From Gracilibacillus lacisalsi DSM 19029 (GTDB taxonomy: Bacteria; Bacillota; Bacilli; Bacillales; Amphibacillaceae), in assembly GCF_000377765.1 (NCBI RefSeq), contig NZ_KB898668.1:186001-250000 (forward strand): 64,000 bases of DNA. The letters run 5' to 3'. This document shows, in pieces, positions 25,656 through 36,916 of this stretch. Numbering within the stretch: the first letter of the stretch is position 1; each line of letters starts with the position of its first letter. Made by a program: the position numbers and the translations under genes. The notes beneath the pieces are model-generated. The model worked only from the letters and a program-made list of their open reading frames with translations, had not been told where the DNA came from and did not search any database.

Positions 25656-26951
25656 TTACCCCTCCATCATAATTAATTGTGGGTCTTCTAACAGACGTTT
25701 AATTTGATTTAATGCTAACTGTGCTGTTGCACCATCAACAATTCTGTGGTCAAAGCTTAATGATAATGCTAGTACAGGCGCAATGACAATTTCACCGTCA
25801 CGTACAACTGGTTTTTCAGCGATACGTCCAATTCCTAAGATTGCTGCCTCAGGATAGTTAATGACAGGTGTAAACCATTGTCCACCAGCTGAACCGATGT
25901 TAGAAATAGTACAAGAAGCACCTTTCATTTCGTTAGGAGCAAGCTTGCCATCTCTTGCTTTTCCTGCAAGTTCATTAATTTCACTGGAAATAGCAAAAAT
26001 CGATTTAGAATCTGCATTTTTCACTACAGGTACAAGTAAACCTTTCTCTGTGTCAGCTGCAATACCAATGTTGTAATAATGCTTATGAATGATTTCATCT
26101 GTATCATCATCAATAGAAGCATTTAAAATCGGATATTTAGATAATGCTGAAGTTAAAGCTTTTACTACATATGGTAAGTAAGTAAGCTTAATTTCTTGTT
26201 CTGCTGCAATTGGTTTAAATTTCTTACGGTGAGCAACCAATTCAGTCACATCAACTTCATCATGTAATGTAACGTGTGGTGCTTTATGTTTAGAATTAAC
26301 CATTGCGTTCGCAATTGCTTTTCGGATTCCGCTCATCTTCTCGCGAGTTTCAGGGAATTCACCTTCAGGAACTGTTTGCGCAGTAGTTTGAGCTGGTTCT
26401 TCACTAGCTTGATCTCCAGCTGCTGCATCCGCTGCTTTTTGATCGCCATTTAAGAAGGTATCGATATCTTCTTTCAATACTCGATTATTTTTTCCGGTTC
26501 CCTGTACCTCTGCAATATTAACATTGTTATCACGTGCATATTTACGAACAGAAGGCATCGCAATTACGCGGTTGTTCGGATCTTTAGCTGCTGGCTCTTG
26601 TTTTTCTTCTTTAGCTGCACTTTCATCTTTTGTTTCTTCTTTTTTCTCTTCTTTTGGTTCATCTTTTGCTTCAGCTTTGTCACCATCATCTGCTGATACT
26701 TCATCTTCATATCCTTCAGCATCGATAGTAATAATAGTTTCACCTACTGTCGCAACGGAACCTTCATCAAAATGTACTTCTTTAACCGTACCTTCTACTG
26801 GAGAAGGAATTTCAACAACTGCTTTATCGTTTTGTACTTCACAAATTACGTCGTCTTCTTTTATCTCTTCACCAGCTTTTACAAACCATTTTACAATTTC
26901 ACCTTCATGGATACCTTCACCAATATCAGGCAATTTAAATTCAAAAGCCAT
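25656..26951 (-). CDS. pdhC: Dihydrolipoyl acetyltransferase (E2) of pyruvate dehydrogenase
   Basis: 431 aa. A single lipoyl domain (1-80, Lys in V-Q-N-D-K-A-V-V near 43), a Glu/Lys/Asp/Ala-rich linker, a peripheral subunit-binding domain ([15 protein letters not shown] near 130-165), a second linker, and a catalytic domain (about 205-431) ending in [12 protein letters not shown] (catalytic His). It forms the core of the complex. The very acidic linker is in keeping with a halotolerant proteome. Confidence 0.97.
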   Translation of the reverse strand: MAFEFKLPDIGEGIHEGEIVKWFVKAGEEIKEDDVICEVQNDKAVVEIPSPVEGTVKEVHFDEGSVATVGETIITIDAEGYEDEVSADDGDKAEAKDEPKEEKKEETKDESAAKEEKQEPAAKDPNNRVIAMPSVRKYARDNNVNIAEVQGTGKNNRVLKEDIDTFLNGDQKAADAAAGDQASEEPAQTTAQTVPEGEFPETREKMSGIRKAIANAMVNSKHKAPHVTLHDEVDVTELVAHRKKFKPIAAEQEIKLTYLPYVVKALTSALSKYPILNASIDDDTDEIIHKHYYNIGIAADTEKGLLVPVVKNADSKSIFAISSEINELAGKARDGKLAPNEMKGASCTISNIGSAGGQWFTPVINYPEAAILGIGRIAEKPVVRDGEIVIAPVLALSLSFDHRIVDGATAQLALNQIKRLLEDPQLIMMEG

Positions 26952-26981
26952 TCAAATGACCTCCCGTCTCGATTTTATTGC

Positions 26982-27959
26982 TTAAAAATTAATGACTTTA
27001 TTTACTTTTTCGATAATATCGTTATAGTTTGGTAACCAAACTTCTTCTGCTTGTGTAAAAGCATATACTGTATCAGGAGCAGCCACTGTAAGGATAGGTG
27101 CTTCTAAGTGTAGTATAGCTCGTTCTTGGACATTAGATACTACATAAGAAGCAATACCTGCTTGACGTTGCGCTTCTTGTACCATCACTACGCGATTTGT
27201 TTTCTCTACTGATTTAATAATGGTATCGAAGTCAACAGGCATAACCGTACGTAAGTCAATTACTTCTGCATCAATGCCGTCTTTTTCTAGTTCTTCCGCT
27301 GCTTTTAATGAAGAGTGTACCATTGCTCCATATGCGATTAAGGTTACATCATTTCCTTCACGTACAACATTTGCTTTACCTAATTCAAGTGTGTAATCTT
27401 CCTCAGGTACTTCTTCACGGAATGAACGGTAAAGTTTCATGTGCTCTAAGAATACTACCGGATCATTGTCACGGATAGATTGGATTAAAAGACCTTTTGC
27501 ATCATAAGGACCAGATGGAATAACTACTTTCATACCTGGTTGTTGTGCAATCAGACCTTCTAAAGAGTCAGCGTGAAGCTCCGGTGTATGCACACCACCA
27601 CCAAATGGTGAACGAATCGTAATTGGAGCCGTTTGTGTATTACCAGAGCGGTAACGTAAACGTGCCATTTGACCATTAATAGCATCCATTGCTTCATACA
27701 CGAAACCAAAGAATTGAATCTCCGGTACTGGACGGAAGCCTTGAGTTGCAAGACCAATGGATATACCTGCAATTGCAGATTCAGCTAATGGTGTATCAAA
27801 CACTCGATCTTCACCGAATTCTTTTTGCAAACCTTCCGTTGCACGGAAAACCCCGCCGTTTTGACCAACATCTTCTCCGTATACAAGCACATTTTCATCA
27901 TTTTTTAATTCTACTCTTAAAGCATCAGTAATTGCTTGGATCATTGTCATTTGAGCCAT
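26982..27959 (-). CDS. pdhB: Pyruvate dehydrogenase E1 beta subunit
   Basis: 325 aa. Matches the beta subunit from [11 protein letters not shown] to the transketolase C-terminal domain. Visible: [18 protein letters not shown] (about 25-42), A-E-S-A-I-A-G, and G-A-M-V-H-S-S near 210. With PdhA it binds thiamine diphosphate and decarboxylates pyruvate. Three bases after pdhA; its RBS is inside the pdhA end. Confidence 0.96.
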   Translation of the reverse strand: MAQMTMIQAITDALRVELKNDENVLVYGEDVGQNGGVFRATEGLQKEFGEDRVFDTPLAESAIAGISIGLATQGFRPVPEIQFFGFVYEAMDAINGQMARLRYRSGNTQTAPITIRSPFGGGVHTPELHADSLEGLIAQQPGMKVVIPSGPYDAKGLLIQSIRDNDPVVFLEHMKLYRSFREEVPEEDYTLELGKANVVREGNDVTLIAYGAMVHSSLKAAEELEKDGIDAEVIDLRTVMPVDFDTIIKSVEKTNRVVMVQEAQRQAGIASYVVSNVQERAILHLEAPILTVAAPDTVYAFTQAEEVWLPNYNDIIEKVNKVINF

Positions 27960-27962
27960 GAT

Positions 27963-29051
<1,089 letters not shown>

Positions 29052-29241
29052 TCACCTCTTCCTTTCCTTTATAGCCTAATTTAAATTTATCAAAATTAGC
29101 TTTCCCAAAAGATTAAAAAATCTGTACCAAAGTCATTATTATTGCTATACCCTTTAGGACAAAAAATAATCTGCCTATGTAATAAATAAACTGTTACATA
29201 AGAATCGACTTAAATTACTGGTACAATTTTTACACATGTAT

Positions 29242-29270
29242 AGTTTAGCTTATTGAAGTCTGTTGGTCAA
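29242..29270 (-). promoter_or_regulatory. Sigma-A-type promoter for pdhABCD
   Basis: On the minus strand, TTGACC (29270-29265), a 17-base spacer and TAAACT (29247-29242). It predicts a leader of about 190 bases in which I see no riboswitch or strong hairpin. The rest of the 29046-29404 gap holds no gene. Confidence 0.5.
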
Positions 29271-29404
29271 ACACTTTGCAAGATTTAATTACATTTTTAT
29301 TCTACCCTTTTAAAATCGTATCATCGCATTTATTAAAGCGCTTTTACAAAATCTGTTTCATAAACTTTTTTTATCTGTACTATTATTGTTACTTTTTAAA
29401 ACAA

Positions 29405-29436
29405 CAAAAAAAGCTTCCGAAAAAATCGAAAGCTTT
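29405..29436 (-). terminator. Terminator after ykyA
   Basis: AAGCTTTCGA / TCGGAAGCTT on the minus strand (one G-T pair), followed by TTTTTTTG. Confidence 0.85.
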
Positions 29437-30079
29437 ACTCATATACGACATTCAAATCAGCGGCTTTATAGAAATCTTCTTTCAGCTGATTGTATGTATC
29501 TGTTAGTTCATTAAATTCCGTATTAATTTCCATTACTTCATCATATGATTGGTTTACTGTATCAATTTGTTCACGGAGTTCTTCTTCTGTAAGTTCTTCG
29601 TCCATAAATAATTCATATAAAATTTTATCTTGATCTAAAGAGCTTAAATATGCTTCATTTAATTGTTGATAAACTTCATAGCGTTGATCCATCGTTTGAA
29701 TCATTTCTTCAGCTATTTCTTTAGGTTCTTCGTCTAACTCATCCACATATTCTTTAACTTGAGAAAATTCTTCTTCTGCTCCTTGCATACTTTCTAATTC
29801 AGTCTGAAGTAATTCTTTTCGTTCTTCAATTGTATCAATTGCTTGTTCTGACAATGATGTAATTTCATCCATCTCATCAGCAGTCAATTCGATAATTTGG
29901 TTATATAGTTCTTGTTCTTCTTCTTCCAGTGCAGTAAATGGTTCTTGTTGTTCAACAAATGTTCGTTCTAATTCTACTGTTTCTTCTAAATGTTCATACA
30001 TGTCATTAGCGACAGATTCTCCACTACACCCCACTAATACCAGTGTAAGCAAAAAGCCGATTAGTAATAATCTTCTCAT
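29435..30079 (-). CDS. ykyA: YkyA-type lipoprotein
   Basis: 214 aa. Signal peptide with lipobox V-G-C (Cys18), then a long Glu/Gln-rich helical region consistent with an extended coiled coil. Matches the YkyA family in length, order and place next to def and pdhA. No enzymatic motif. Function unknown; located on the outer face of the membrane. Confidence 0.87.
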   Translation of the reverse strand: MRRLLLIGFLLTLVLVGCSGESVANDMYEHLEETVELERTFVEQQEPFTALEEEEQELYNQIIELTADEMDEITSLSEQAIDTIEERKELLQTELESMQGAEEEFSQVKEYVDELDEEPKEIAEEMIQTMDQRYEVYQQLNEAYLSSLDQDKILYELFMDEELTEEELREQIDTVNQSYDEVMEINTEFNELTDTYNQLKEDFYKAADLNVVYE

Positions 30080-30251
30080 ATTCCCTAAATCCTCCTAAAG
30101 CAACTTCAAAAATTATTATAAGCCAATTTATTATAACATAAAAAACCTTTGCATTTATACAAAAGTTAAAATTGCATAGTAGAATTCTATATTTTTTACT
30201 CATTTTTCGTTATGATAGATAGTACGAATATTTATGAAGAGGTGTATGTCA

Positions 30252-30803
30252 ATGATTACGATGGAAGATATAGTTAGAGAGGGAAATCCTATTTTAACAC
30301 AAGTGGCAGAAGAAATAGAACTGCCACCAACTGAGGAAGAGAAAAATACATTGGAAGAAATGCTACAGTTCTTAAAAAATAGCCAAGATGAGGAGATCGC
30401 TAAAAAATATGATCTACGAGCTGGTGTTGGCTTGGCCGCACCACAAATTGGCATATCTAAAAGAATGATTGCTGTTCACTTTACAGACTTTGATGACAAA
30501 GAATACAGCTATGGATTATTCAATCCAAAAATTATCAGTCATTCTGTTGCGGAAACATACCTATCTGGTGGTGAGGGTTGCCTATCCGTTGATAGGGAAG
30601 TACCTGGGTATGTTCCTCGCTATCAAAAGGTTACAATAAAAGCCACTGACTTAGAGGGAAATGAAGTGAAGCTTAAATTAAGAGGCTATGCAGCGATCGT
30701 GTTCCAGCATGAAATTGATCATTTAAATGGTGTGATGTTTTATGATCGCATAAATAAACAAGATCCATTTGCAGTTCCGGAAAACGCTAAGCCGTGTGAT
30801 TAA
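30252..30803 (+). CDS. def: Peptide deformylase
   Basis: 183 aa. Removes the formyl group from nascent proteins. The three PDF motifs are present: [10 protein letters not shown] (about 60-69), E-G-C-L-S-V (about 108-113) and Q-H-E-I-D-H-L-N-G (about 155-163), giving the Cys and two His metal ligands. The start is the ATG at 30252 ([11 protein letters not shown]), as in the longer Bacillus DefB (YkrB), because AGAGGTG precedes it; the frame is open six codons further up. Divergent from ykyA. Confidence 0.95.
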   Translation: MITMEDIVREGNPILTQVAEEIELPPTEEEKNTLEEMLQFLKNSQDEEIAKKYDLRAGVGLAAPQIGISKRMIAVHFTDFDDKEYSYGLFNPKIISHSVAETYLSGGEGCLSVDREVPGYVPRYQKVTIKATDLEGNEVKLKLRGYAAIVFQHEIDHLNGVMFYDRINKQDPFAVPENAKPCD

Positions 30804-30824
30804 TAAAACACACGCACACAACAA

Positions 30825-30859
30825 GAATCCCGTTTCAACAAGATTGAAACGGGATTCTA
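30825..30859 (+). terminator. Terminator after def
   Basis: AGAATCCCGTTTCAA / TTGAAACGGGATTCT, 15 perfect pairs with a 5-base loop. The same GTTTCAA-type stem recurs in terminators at 34208 and 46990. Confidence 0.9.
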
Positions 30860-30917
30860 TTATGACCTTATCGGAAATAGATTAGATAAAATATGTGAAC
30901 TAATAAAAATTTATGGA

Positions 30918-31049
30918 GCGGACATTGAATCCCTTATTTAGTTCATTTTGACTTAAATGAGAACTATTTTTCGCTGAATAGCGGAATAAAATGTCCGCAT
31001 ATACCCTGAAAACGGAGCTTTTGTCACAAATAACGGAACAACTGTCCGC
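30918..31049. repeat. Mini-hairpin cluster A (RCGGA-N7/8-TCCGY)
   Basis: Three units: 30918-30941 (decayed), 30981-30998 (GCGGA...TCCGC) and 31033-31049 (ACGGA...TCCGC). The last 85 bases closely resemble 54285-54370. Fills most of the gap between def and ykrA; no gene. Confidence 0.7.
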
Positions 31050-31110
31050 ATTACTTCGAAGCATATATACTTTTAGCTAATTTTTAATTTTGTAACCGAT
31101 TAGAAACAGT

Positions 31111-31893
31111 TTATTGGATTAATCCTAATTTCCTCATGGCGTTGCTTAGGCCATTTTGATCTACGTCATCAGTTACGAACGTTGACGCTTCTTTAACTTG
31201 TTGTACACTATTCCCCATCGCAACACCTGTATGAACTGTTGAAATCATTTCTAAATCATTTAAACCATCGCCAAAAGCATATGTATCTTCCCAGTTAATA
31301 TGTAATGCCTCAATAAATTTCTCAATACCATTAGCCTTTGATCCATTTTTCGGCATAACATCACAGGAGACTGGGTGCCATCTAACAAAACGTAATTGCT
31401 GAAATGCCTCCTCATAAACAAGTTGTTCCTTTGGCTCACTAAATAATAAAACTTGAAAGATTGGTTGATTTTTATAGTACTCCGTATCCATTAATGGATG
31501 ATTTCGCTTTAAACTCCCCATACCTTCCTCAATTTGCGGATGATTAGTTACAGTAGACTTCATATCATCAACACTTTGGTAAACAAGTGGATGATTACGG
31601 TCAACGCTATATGCTGTCAATTCTTCCAGTTGATCAGCGTTAATCGGATTTTGATATATAACCTCACCATTATATACGGCATACTGACCATTAAAACTAA
31701 TATACGATTTAATATTTAATTCCTCTAAGATATCTTGAAACATAAATGGTGCTCTTCCGGTAGCTATCGATACAATCACACCAGCAGCTTGCAGTTGCTT
31801 AACTGCCTCTTTTGTTGCGGTCGGAATTTGTTTGTCATGATTTAAGATTGTCCCATCAATATCAAGAAATACAACTTTTTGTCCCACGTTCAT
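31111..31893 (-). CDS. ykrA: Cof-type HAD phosphatase
   Basis: 260 aa. HAD motifs: F-L-D-I-D-G-T-I near 9-16 (nucleophile Asp), S-I-A-T-G-R-A near 41-47, K-A-N-G-I near 186 and G-D-G-L-N-D-L-E-M near 209-217. A type-IIB (Cof) cap lies between. Probably dephosphorylates a sugar phosphate or a vitamin precursor; substrate unknown. Position between def and rpoY-rnjA matches ykrA of B. subtilis. Confidence 0.9.
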   Translation of the reverse strand: MNVGQKVVFLDIDGTILNHDKQIPTATKEAVKQLQAAGVIVSIATGRAPFMFQDILEELNIKSYISFNGQYAVYNGEVIYQNPINADQLEELTAYSVDRNHPLVYQSVDDMKSTVTNHPQIEEGMGSLKRNHPLMDTEYYKNQPIFQVLLFSEPKEQLVYEEAFQQLRFVRWHPVSCDVMPKNGSKANGIEKFIEALHINWEDTYAFGDGLNDLEMISTVHTGVAMGNSVQQVKEASTFVTDDVDQNGLSNAMRKLGLIQ

Positions 31894-32161
31894 TCTCCTC
31901 TATATATAATTTAAAAATAACCAAACTGATTATACCACGAAGAAAATGCATAAGTATAATCTTCTCAGTAAAAACTAAGAAAAGCTATTGATACTCGAGA
32001 CCTAAATAATAAGCAAATTAGAAAATAATTCATTTATTTTAACCTTTTTTGTTTCAAATTTCCGAAATTCATACTATACTATATAGTAATAGGGATTGGA
32101 TCGGTTCGTTGAGTACTTGCTTTTCTTTTCTACATAGATAGAAAGGAGTTGAGCAGTAATT

Positions 32162-32281
32162 ATGTTAAAACGTTTAAGAGAAAAATTAAAACGACGCATG
32201 CGGGAAGTTTTACGGAGAAAACGTATACCAACTACTATTAATCATTCTGATGATGTGTACAAACAACAAAACAAACCATAG
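32162..32281 (+). CDS. 39-aa Arg/Lys-rich peptide in the rpoY leader
   Basis: M-L-K-R-L-R-E-K-L-K-R-R-M-R-E-V-L-R-R-K then a polar tail ending Q-Q-N-K-P. GAAAGGAG lies 13 bases before the ATG. It sits 37 bases upstream of rpoY and is probably on the same transcript (TATACT-like minus-10 near 32075). Its basic amphipathic helix suggests RNA or membrane binding, but I know no family for it. It could be a regulatory leader peptide. Confidence 0.55.
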   Translation: MLKRLREKLKRRMREVLRRKRIPTTINHSDDVYKQQNKP

Positions 32282-32318
32282 AATCGAAAAAACAATTTAC
32301 AACTAAAGGAGAGATAGT

Positions 32319-32528
32319 ATGATCTATAAAGTACTTTATCAAGAAAACGCATCAGAAATACCTGTACGAGAACATACAAAGAGTTTATATATCGAAGCTT
32401 CTTCTGAAAGAGAAGTGCGTGACTCTTTGAAAGGTAAGCATATTAATATTGAATTAATCCAATTGTTAAGTGAGGCACATCAAGAATATGAACAACAATC
32501 ACCTTTTTACAAAGTGGAGACTGCTTAG
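32319..32528 (+). CDS. rpoY: RNA polymerase epsilon subunit
   Basis: 69 aa. Begins M-I-Y-K-V-L-Y-Q-E-N and contains the V-R-E-H-T-K-S-L-Y-I-E-A-S-S-E-R-E-V-R family core (DUF1447, RpoY/YkzG), the small accessory subunit of firmicute RNA polymerase. Three bases separate it from rnjA, the usual pairing. RBS AAAGGAGAG. Confidence 0.95.
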   Translation: MIYKVLYQENASEIPVREHTKSLYIEASSEREVRDSLKGKHINIELIQLLSEAHQEYEQQSPFYKVETA

Positions 32529-32531
32529 TAT

Positions 32532-34199
32532 ATGAAGTTTGTAAAAAATGACCAAACAGCGGTTTTTGCTCTGGGTGGTTTAGGTGAAATTGGTAAAAAC
32601 ACATACGGTGTTCAATTCCAAGACGAGATCATTCTTATCGACGCAGGAATTAAATTTCCGGAGGATGAATTACTAGGAATTGATTATGTTATTCCAGATT
32701 ACACCTACCTTGTGCAAAATCAAGATAAAATAAAAGGTTTATTCATTACACATGGTCACGAAGACCATATTGGTGGAATACCTTATTTGCTACGTGAATT
32801 AAATGTGCCCATTTATGCCGGCAAATTAGCAATTGGCCTTATTCGAAATAAATTGGATGAGCATGGATTATTACGCAAGACAAAATTACACAGCTTCCAA
32901 GAAGATGATGTAATTAAGTTTAGAAAGACAGCTGTGTCCTTCTTTCGAACGACACATAGTATTCCCGATTCTTATGGTATTGTTGTAAAAACACCTCCAG
33001 GAAATATTGTTCATACTGGTGATTTTAAATTTGATTTCACACCAGTAGGTGAACCTGCCAATTTGGCCAAAATGGCCGAAATCGGTAAAGAGGGCGTTCT
33101 TTGTCTATTATCAGACAGTACAAACAGTGAAGTTCCTGGATTTACTTTATCAGAACGAGTAGTTGGTGACAGTATTAATGATATTTTCTCACGAGTGGAT
33201 GGCAGATTAATTTTTGCTACTTTTGCTTCAAACATCCACCGCTTGCAACAAGTCGTTGAAGCAGCCGTTAAACATAACCGTAAAGTTGCCGTATTCGGAC
33301 GAAGCATGGAAGCTTCCATTAAGATTGGACAAGAGCTCGGATATATTCGTGCACCTAAAAACACGTTTATCGAGGCACATCAAATAAACCAACTTCCCGC
33401 TAACGAAGTGACCATCCTATGTACTGGTTCACAAGGAGAACCTATGGCTGCATTATCTAGAATCGCTAACGGTACACACCGTCAAATTCAGATTATACCT
33501 GGTGACACAGTTGTATTCTCTTCCTCACCAATCCCTGGGAATACATTAAGTGTTAGTAGAATTATTAACCAATTGTACCGTGCGGGTGCTGAAGTCATTC
33601 ACGGACCACTTAACGATATCCATACTTCAGGACATGGTGGTCAACAAGAACAAAAATTGATGCTACGACTTATTCAACCAACATATTTTATGCCGATCCA
33701 TGGCGAGTATCGTATGTTAAATGAGCATACAAAATTAGCGGAAAGCTGTGGTATACCACCTAAGAATAGCTTTATCATGGATAATGGCGAAGTATTAGCG
33801 TTAGGAAAAGATAGTGCTGCAATCGCTGGAAAAATTCCTTCTGGCTCAGTCTATGTAGACGGTAGTGGAATTGGAGATATTGGTAATATTGTATTACGCG
33901 ACCGACGCATCCTTTCCGAGGAAGGATTAGTTATTGTAGTCGTAAGTATCAATATGAAAGAATTCCAAATTGCTTCAGGTCCAGATATTATATCGCGAGG
34001 ATTCGTCTATATGCGAGAATCTGAAGACTTAATTAACGAGGCTCAAAAACTTGTTTCCAAACATTTGCATAAAGTAATGGAACGTCGGACTACACAGTGG
34101 TCTGAAATCAAAAATGAAATTACCGATACAATCGCTCCATTCCTTTATGACAAAACAAAACGTCGTCCAATGATCCTACCAATCATTATGGAAGTATAA
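32532..34199 (+). CDS. rnjA: Ribonuclease J1
   Basis: 555 aa metallo-beta-lactamase/beta-CASP RNase with 5'-3' exo and endo activity, central to mRNA decay. The zinc motif H-G-H-E-D-H-I-G-G is at 74-82, followed by H-T-G-D-F-K-F-D (about 158), the beta-[14 protein letters not shown] region (about 300) and H-T-S-G-H-G. C-terminal domain from about 450. Full length for the family. In the complex it joins RNase Y. Coupled to rpoY. Confidence 0.97.
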   Translation: MKFVKNDQTAVFALGGLGEIGKNTYGVQFQDEIILIDAGIKFPEDELLGIDYVIPDYTYLVQNQDKIKGLFITHGHEDHIGGIPYLLRELNVPIYAGKLAIGLIRNKLDEHGLLRKTKLHSFQEDDVIKFRKTAVSFFRTTHSIPDSYGIVVKTPPGNIVHTGDFKFDFTPVGEPANLAKMAEIGKEGVLCLLSDSTNSEVPGFTLSERVVGDSINDIFSRVDGRLIFATFASNIHRLQQVVEAAVKHNRKVAVFGRSMEASIKIGQELGYIRAPKNTFIEAHQINQLPANEVTILCTGSQGEPMAALSRIANGTHRQIQIIPGDTVVFSSSPIPGNTLSVSRIINQLYRAGAEVIHGPLNDIHTSGHGGQQEQKLMLRLIQPTYFMPIHGEYRMLNEHTKLAESCGIPPKNSFIMDNGEVLALGKDSAAIAGKIPSGSVYVDGSGIGDIGNIVLRDRRILSEEGLVIVVVSINMKEFQIASGPDIISRGFVYMRESEDLINEAQKLVSKHLHKVMERRTTQWSEIKNEITDTIAPFLYDKTKRRPMILPIIMEV

Positions 34200-34207
34200 T
34201 AATACTA

Positions 34208-34242
34208 AAAACCCGTTTCAATTATTAGTTGAAACGGGTTTT
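34208..34242 (+). terminator. Terminator after rnjA
   Basis: AAAACCCGTTTCAA / TTGAAACGGGTTTT, 14 perfect pairs with a 7-base loop. Confidence 0.9.
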
Positions 34243-34274
34243 ATAGTTTAAGTATAGATACGCTTGAAAACAAA

Positions 34275-34946
34275 CTAGTCTTCTACTACTAATTGCTTTT
34301 CAAATCGGGATATGTCTTTATCCGCTCCAATAACGATAAGAATATCATCTCGCTCGATCGTTTGTGTTGCCATCGGAGAGACATTAATACCTTTCTCGTC
34401 AGCTTCTTTAATGGCGACAACGTTACAACCATACTGCGCACGAATGTCTAATTCCAACAAGGTTTTGCCGTTCATTTTCTCCCCTGCTTTAACCTCCACA
34501 ATACTATGATCATCAGATAATTCCAGATGATCCAAAATATTGGTCGAGATAATACTATGTGCAATCCGTTTCCCCATGTCCCGCTCTGGATGTACAACAT
34601 GATCTGCACCAATTTTATCTAATATTTTTGCATGATAATCATTTTGAGCTTTAACGGTTATTTTGTTGACTCCCAATTCCTTTAACATCAATGTGGTAAG
34701 TGTACTTGCTTGGATATCATCACCAATGGCGACAATAACATGGTCAATATTTCGCACTCCTAATTCCTTTAACACATTTTCATCAGTTGTATCCGCAATT
34801 ACGGCATGTGCCGCAATATTTTTAAATTCTTTTATTCTATCCTCTTGTATATCGATAGCCAATACATCCAAACCATCTGCACTCAACTCACGGCAGATAC
34901 TTCCTCCAAATCGACCTAAACCAATCACTGCAAATTCACGTTTCAT
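34275..34946 (-). CDS. ktrC: KtrC potassium-channel gating subunit (RCK protein)
   Basis: 223 aa. N-terminal Rossmann fold (TrkA_N) with G-L-G-R-F-G-G-S near 8-15 and D-I-Q-E-D-R near 33; C-terminal TrkA_C domain (about 140-220). Regulates a Ktr membrane subunit (KtrD type, not in the window) by nucleotide and c-di-AMP binding in Bacillus. The ATG at 34946 is used, preceded by GGAGG; the frame runs on without an RBS. Potassium uptake is important in salt adaptation. Same position as ykqB next to rnjA. Confidence 0.93.
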   Translation of the reverse strand: MKREFAVIGLGRFGGSICRELSADGLDVLAIDIQEDRIKEFKNIAAHAVIADTTDENVLKELGVRNIDHVIVAIGDDIQASTLTTLMLKELGVNKITVKAQNDYHAKILDKIGADHVVHPERDMGKRIAHSIISTNILDHLELSDDHSIVEVKAGEKMNGKTLLELDIRAQYGCNVVAIKEADEKGINVSPMATQTIERDDILIVIGADKDISRFEKQLVVED

Positions 34947-35001
34947 ATAAATTCCTCCAACACTTATAATCATACTCATTTTATCACATTGAAACAAAAA
35001 A

Positions 35002-35026
35002 GAAACCAGATTTAATATCTGGTTTC
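35002..35026 (-). terminator. Terminator after the ABC exporter pair
   Basis: GAAACCAGAT / ATCTGGTTTC, 10 pairs, 5-base spacer; T-run on the minus strand. Confidence 0.8.
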
Positions 35027-35062
35027 CATTTTTATACTATCTGTTAATGAAAGACGCTTTTC

Positions 35063-36901
35063 TTATAACGCGTCTAGCATTTCAAATTGCGATTTAACAA
35101 GATCATAATATTCGCCTTTTTGCTTCATTAATTCATCATGGCTCCCTTGCTCCAAAATACGACCATGTTCTAAGACGATAATATTATCTGCTTCTCTAAT
35201 CGTAGACAAACGGTGGGCAATCATAATTGCTGTACGTCCTTCTAGCAATTTTCTTAGTGCTTGTTGAATTTTCACCTCTGTTTCCGTATCAATACTAGCT
35301 GTTGCTTCATCTAAAATTAAAATTCTAGGATCAGCTAATAATGCACGAGCAAAAGATAACAACTGTCTTTCACCAGCAGACAATATATTGCCCCGCTCTT
35401 CTACTTCTGTTTGATAGCCATTGGATAACCTTTTAATAAAATCATCTGCTCCTACAACTTTTGCGGCTTCTATTACTTCTTCATCTGTTGCTTCCGGACG
35501 TCCGAAACGAATATTCTCCATGATTGTACCTGAAAAAATAAAAGTATCTTGCAGTACAACTGATATATTCGTTCGCAAACTATCTAATCGCATATCACGA
35601 AGATCATGCCCGTCAATCTTAACGGTACCTTCAGTCGGATCATAAAAACGACTGATTAAATTCGCAATGGTTGACTTACCTGAACCCGTATGACCAACAA
35701 GTGCAACCGTCTGACCTTGTTTCATTTCCAATGAAATTTCATGTAATGCTACACGATCTTCATCATAGGAAAATTGTACTTTATCAAATACGATATTACC
35801 TTTCATATCATGAAAAGCTTTTGCATGCTTTTTCTCTTCAACATTTGGTTGTTCATCTAAAAATTCAAAAATACGCTCCGAAGAAGCCATCGCTACCAAT
35901 AATTGATTATAAATCTGACCTAAACGTGAAATTGGTTCCCAGAACATACCTAAGTAGAAGGCAAAGGCTACAAATACACCAATTTCAATATTACCTGTAA
36001 TTATCAGATGTGCACCATACGAAATTAAGATCACCGTACCAATTGCATTACTCATTTCAACGAAAGGACCAAAATAAGCACTTTTTTTCATGGCTATTCG
36101 TTCTTTTTCATAGTTATCTGTATTCACGCCATTAAAGAACTCGGTGTTTTCCTTTTCTTGAGAGAAAGACTGTGTAATGCGAATCCCTTGCATACTTTCA
36201 TTCAAGTGTGAGTTCAAGCGCGACTTCTGAATACGAACATCCTGCCATGAGCGACGAATCCTTCTTCGTAATTTAGTAGAAATAAAGAACATAATCGGTA
36301 ATATAAACAGAACGGCTAATGCTAATGGTGGACTTAATGCAAACAGGATGACAATAATACCTGACAACATCACAACATCCATTAGTAAATTAATAATCCC
36401 GTTCGTAAATAATTCCTGTAAAGAGTTAACATCGTTTAATATCCGGACCAGTATAGATCCTGCCGACCTCTTATCAAAAAAGTTGTGAGATAAACGTTGT
36501 ACATGTGAAAATAAACTTTTACGTAAATCATGAATTACTCGTTGACCTAAAATGTTGACCCATCTGATACGAAACGTGTTTGCTACATAACTTAATATAT
36601 ATAACACTGAAATTCCTATAATTAAATAAGTAAGTAAACTAACGTTTTGATCTGCAATTGCCCTATCAATAACCCATGTACCAATAATCACTGGTACAAC
36701 TAATCTGACAATAGTAGAAACAAGCATCGCCACTATTGCAGCTGGCATTAACGTTTTTGCATATGGCTTTAAATATATAAGCAGTCGCCACATCTGTTTC
36801 CAGTTAAAAGGCTTTTCCACCGCTTGGTCCAATGGATAATAAAACCGATTTAAATGGGGACTGTCTTTTTTCATCTCTTTTGCTGTCATCGACTTCGCCA
36901 C
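35063..36901 (-). CDS. ABC exporter half-transporter, intact catalytic site
   Basis: 612 aa: six membrane helices (about 45-340) fused to an ATPase domain. Walker A G-H-T-G-S-G-K-S-T near 400; variant signature L-S-A-G-E-R-Q-L-L-S-F near 500 (L-S-A-G-E instead of L-S-G-G-Q); Walker B L-I-L-D-E-A-T-A near 523 with the catalytic Glu. It pairs with the next gene, whose Walker B Glu is Asp: the BmrCD-like heterodimeric pattern with one degenerate ATP site. Multidrug or peptide export is likely; substrate unknown. GTG start behind AAGGAGGG. Confidence 0.92.
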   Translation of the reverse strand: MAKSMTAKEMKKDSPHLNRFYYPLDQAVEKPFNWKQMWRLLIYLKPYAKTLMPAAIVAMLVSTIVRLVVPVIIGTWVIDRAIADQNVSLLTYLIIGISVLYILSYVANTFRIRWVNILGQRVIHDLRKSLFSHVQRLSHNFFDKRSAGSILVRILNDVNSLQELFTNGIINLLMDVVMLSGIIVILFALSPPLALAVLFILPIMFFISTKLRRRIRRSWQDVRIQKSRLNSHLNESMQGIRITQSFSQEKENTEFFNGVNTDNYEKERIAMKKSAYFGPFVEMSNAIGTVILISYGAHLIITGNIEIGVFVAFAFYLGMFWEPISRLGQIYNQLLVAMASSERIFEFLDEQPNVEEKKHAKAFHDMKGNIVFDKVQFSYDEDRVALHEISLEMKQGQTVALVGHTGSGKSTIANLISRFYDPTEGTVKIDGHDLRDMRLDSLRTNISVVLQDTFIFSGTIMENIRFGRPEATDEEVIEAAKVVGADDFIKRLSNGYQTEVEERGNILSAGERQLLSFARALLADPRILILDEATASIDTETEVKIQQALRKLLEGRTAIMIAHRLSTIREADNIIVLEHGRILEQGSHDELMKQKGEYYDLVKSQFEMLDAL

Positions 36902-36916
36902 TATGATTCCCTCCTT

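Noticed and set aside
26524-26985. 153-aa plus-strand Ser-rich ORF opposite pdhC
   Set aside because: Antisense reading of the Glu/Lys linker of pdhC, which gives Ser/Phe runs; no RBS.
34998-35062. c-di-AMP riboswitch before ktrC
   Set aside because: The stretch upstream of ktrC contains only the exporter terminator; no ydaO-type structure fits in it.
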